Shown here in pieces: positions 6,395-6,493 of a stretch of DNA of 6,493 bases. The notes under the pieces were generated by a model. The model was not told where the DNA came from. It saw only the letters and a list, made by a program, of their open reading frames with translations, and did not search any database. The DNA lies in NCBI GenBank assembly GCA_945883455.1, contig CAMCXJ010000118.1, positions 1 to 6,493 of the forward strand. Direction: 5' to 3'. The DNA is from Prosthecobacter debontii (GTDB lineage Bacteria > Verrucomicrobiota > Verrucomicrobiia > Verrucomicrobiales > Akkermansiaceae). Positions within the stretch are counted from its first letter, which is position 1. Every line of letters starts with the position of its first letter. A program made the translations under genes and the position numbers.

Positions 6395-6493
6395 TCACCT
6401 CCCCGCCCCCGCCACCATATCGCGGAGTTTTTCGTTAAACACCCCCGCACCGGCGAGTTTCCCGATGGGGATTTCCATACGCCACCTCCAGTA
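6395..6493 (-). CDS. C-terminal end of a truncated minus-strand gene (unrecognised)
   Basis: Reading inward from the right edge, the minus strand is open for 32 codons to a TGA at 6397-6395. It gives a tail ending in KLRDMVAGAGR whose mix of charged and aliphatic residues looks like a real protein C-terminus. I do not recognise the family. Within this frame an ATG at 6478 sits six bases after GGAGG (6489-6485), so a separate 27-residue peptide is a formal alternative. The plus strand is also open here, but its composition (Pro, His, Asn and Arg-rich) looks less like protein. Coding status is a tentative call because so little is visible. Confidence 0.4.
   Translation of the reverse strand, partial: YWRWRMEIPIGKLAGAGVFNEKLRDMVAGAGR

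Noticed and set aside
1..6493. CRISPR arrays, tRNA or rRNA genes, riboswitches and intact insertion sequences
   Set aside because: No regularly spaced repeats, no cloverleaf-like fold, no conserved RNA motif and no transposase reading frame were seen; nearly all the sequence is accounted for by five intact genes.

Overview
The window looks like a chromosomal segment of a GC-rich Gram-negative bacterium, most plausibly from the Planctomycetes-Verrucomicrobia group and perhaps Verrucomicrobiota. That assignment is inference. It rests on an iduronate-2-sulfatase-type sulfatase next to a PhoD-like phosphatase, GC-rich codon use, and the near absence of Shine-Dalgarno sequences ahead of the genes. 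Nothing here fixes a genus.

Layout, left to right. Bases 1-169 hold no gene, but contain a possible terminator for the first gene and a short hairpin near the edge. Bases 170-1906 (minus) encode a complete half-size ABC exporter with fused membrane and ATPase domains. A 90-base divergent spacer (1907-1996) contains a plausible promoter for the exporter. Three genes then run on the plus strand: a secreted PhoD-like metallophosphatase (1997-3391), a secreted sulfatase (3395-4801) and a TauE/SafE-family membrane exporter (4848-5585). The gaps are 3 and 46 bases, so they probably form one operon. Converging on them with only 3 bases between stop codons is a site-2-protease-family intramembrane metalloprotease (5589-6221, minus). 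The last 270 bases are mostly non-coding and end in the likely C-terminal tail of a minus-strand gene cut by the window edge.

The plus-strand cluster has a readable logic. Two exported hydrolases would remove phosphate and sulfate esters outside the cytoplasm. The adjacent TauE/SafE protein belongs to a family linked to export of sulfite and other sulfur-containing anions. The sulfatase carries every catalytic and metal-ligand position known from human iduronate-2-sulfatase. The real substrate, and whether the exporter serves the same pathway, cannot be read from sequence. The ABC exporter and the protease are common housekeeping families with no evident link to the cluster.

I found no strong evidence of a wholly new system. 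The points most worth a second look are the phosphatase-sulfatase-exporter operon, the lack of Shine-Dalgarno sites ahead of all five complete genes, the palindromic 3-base junction between convergent stops, a cluster of unusual codons at the membrane/ATPase domain junction of the exporter, and a 9-base inverted match between the two ends of the window.
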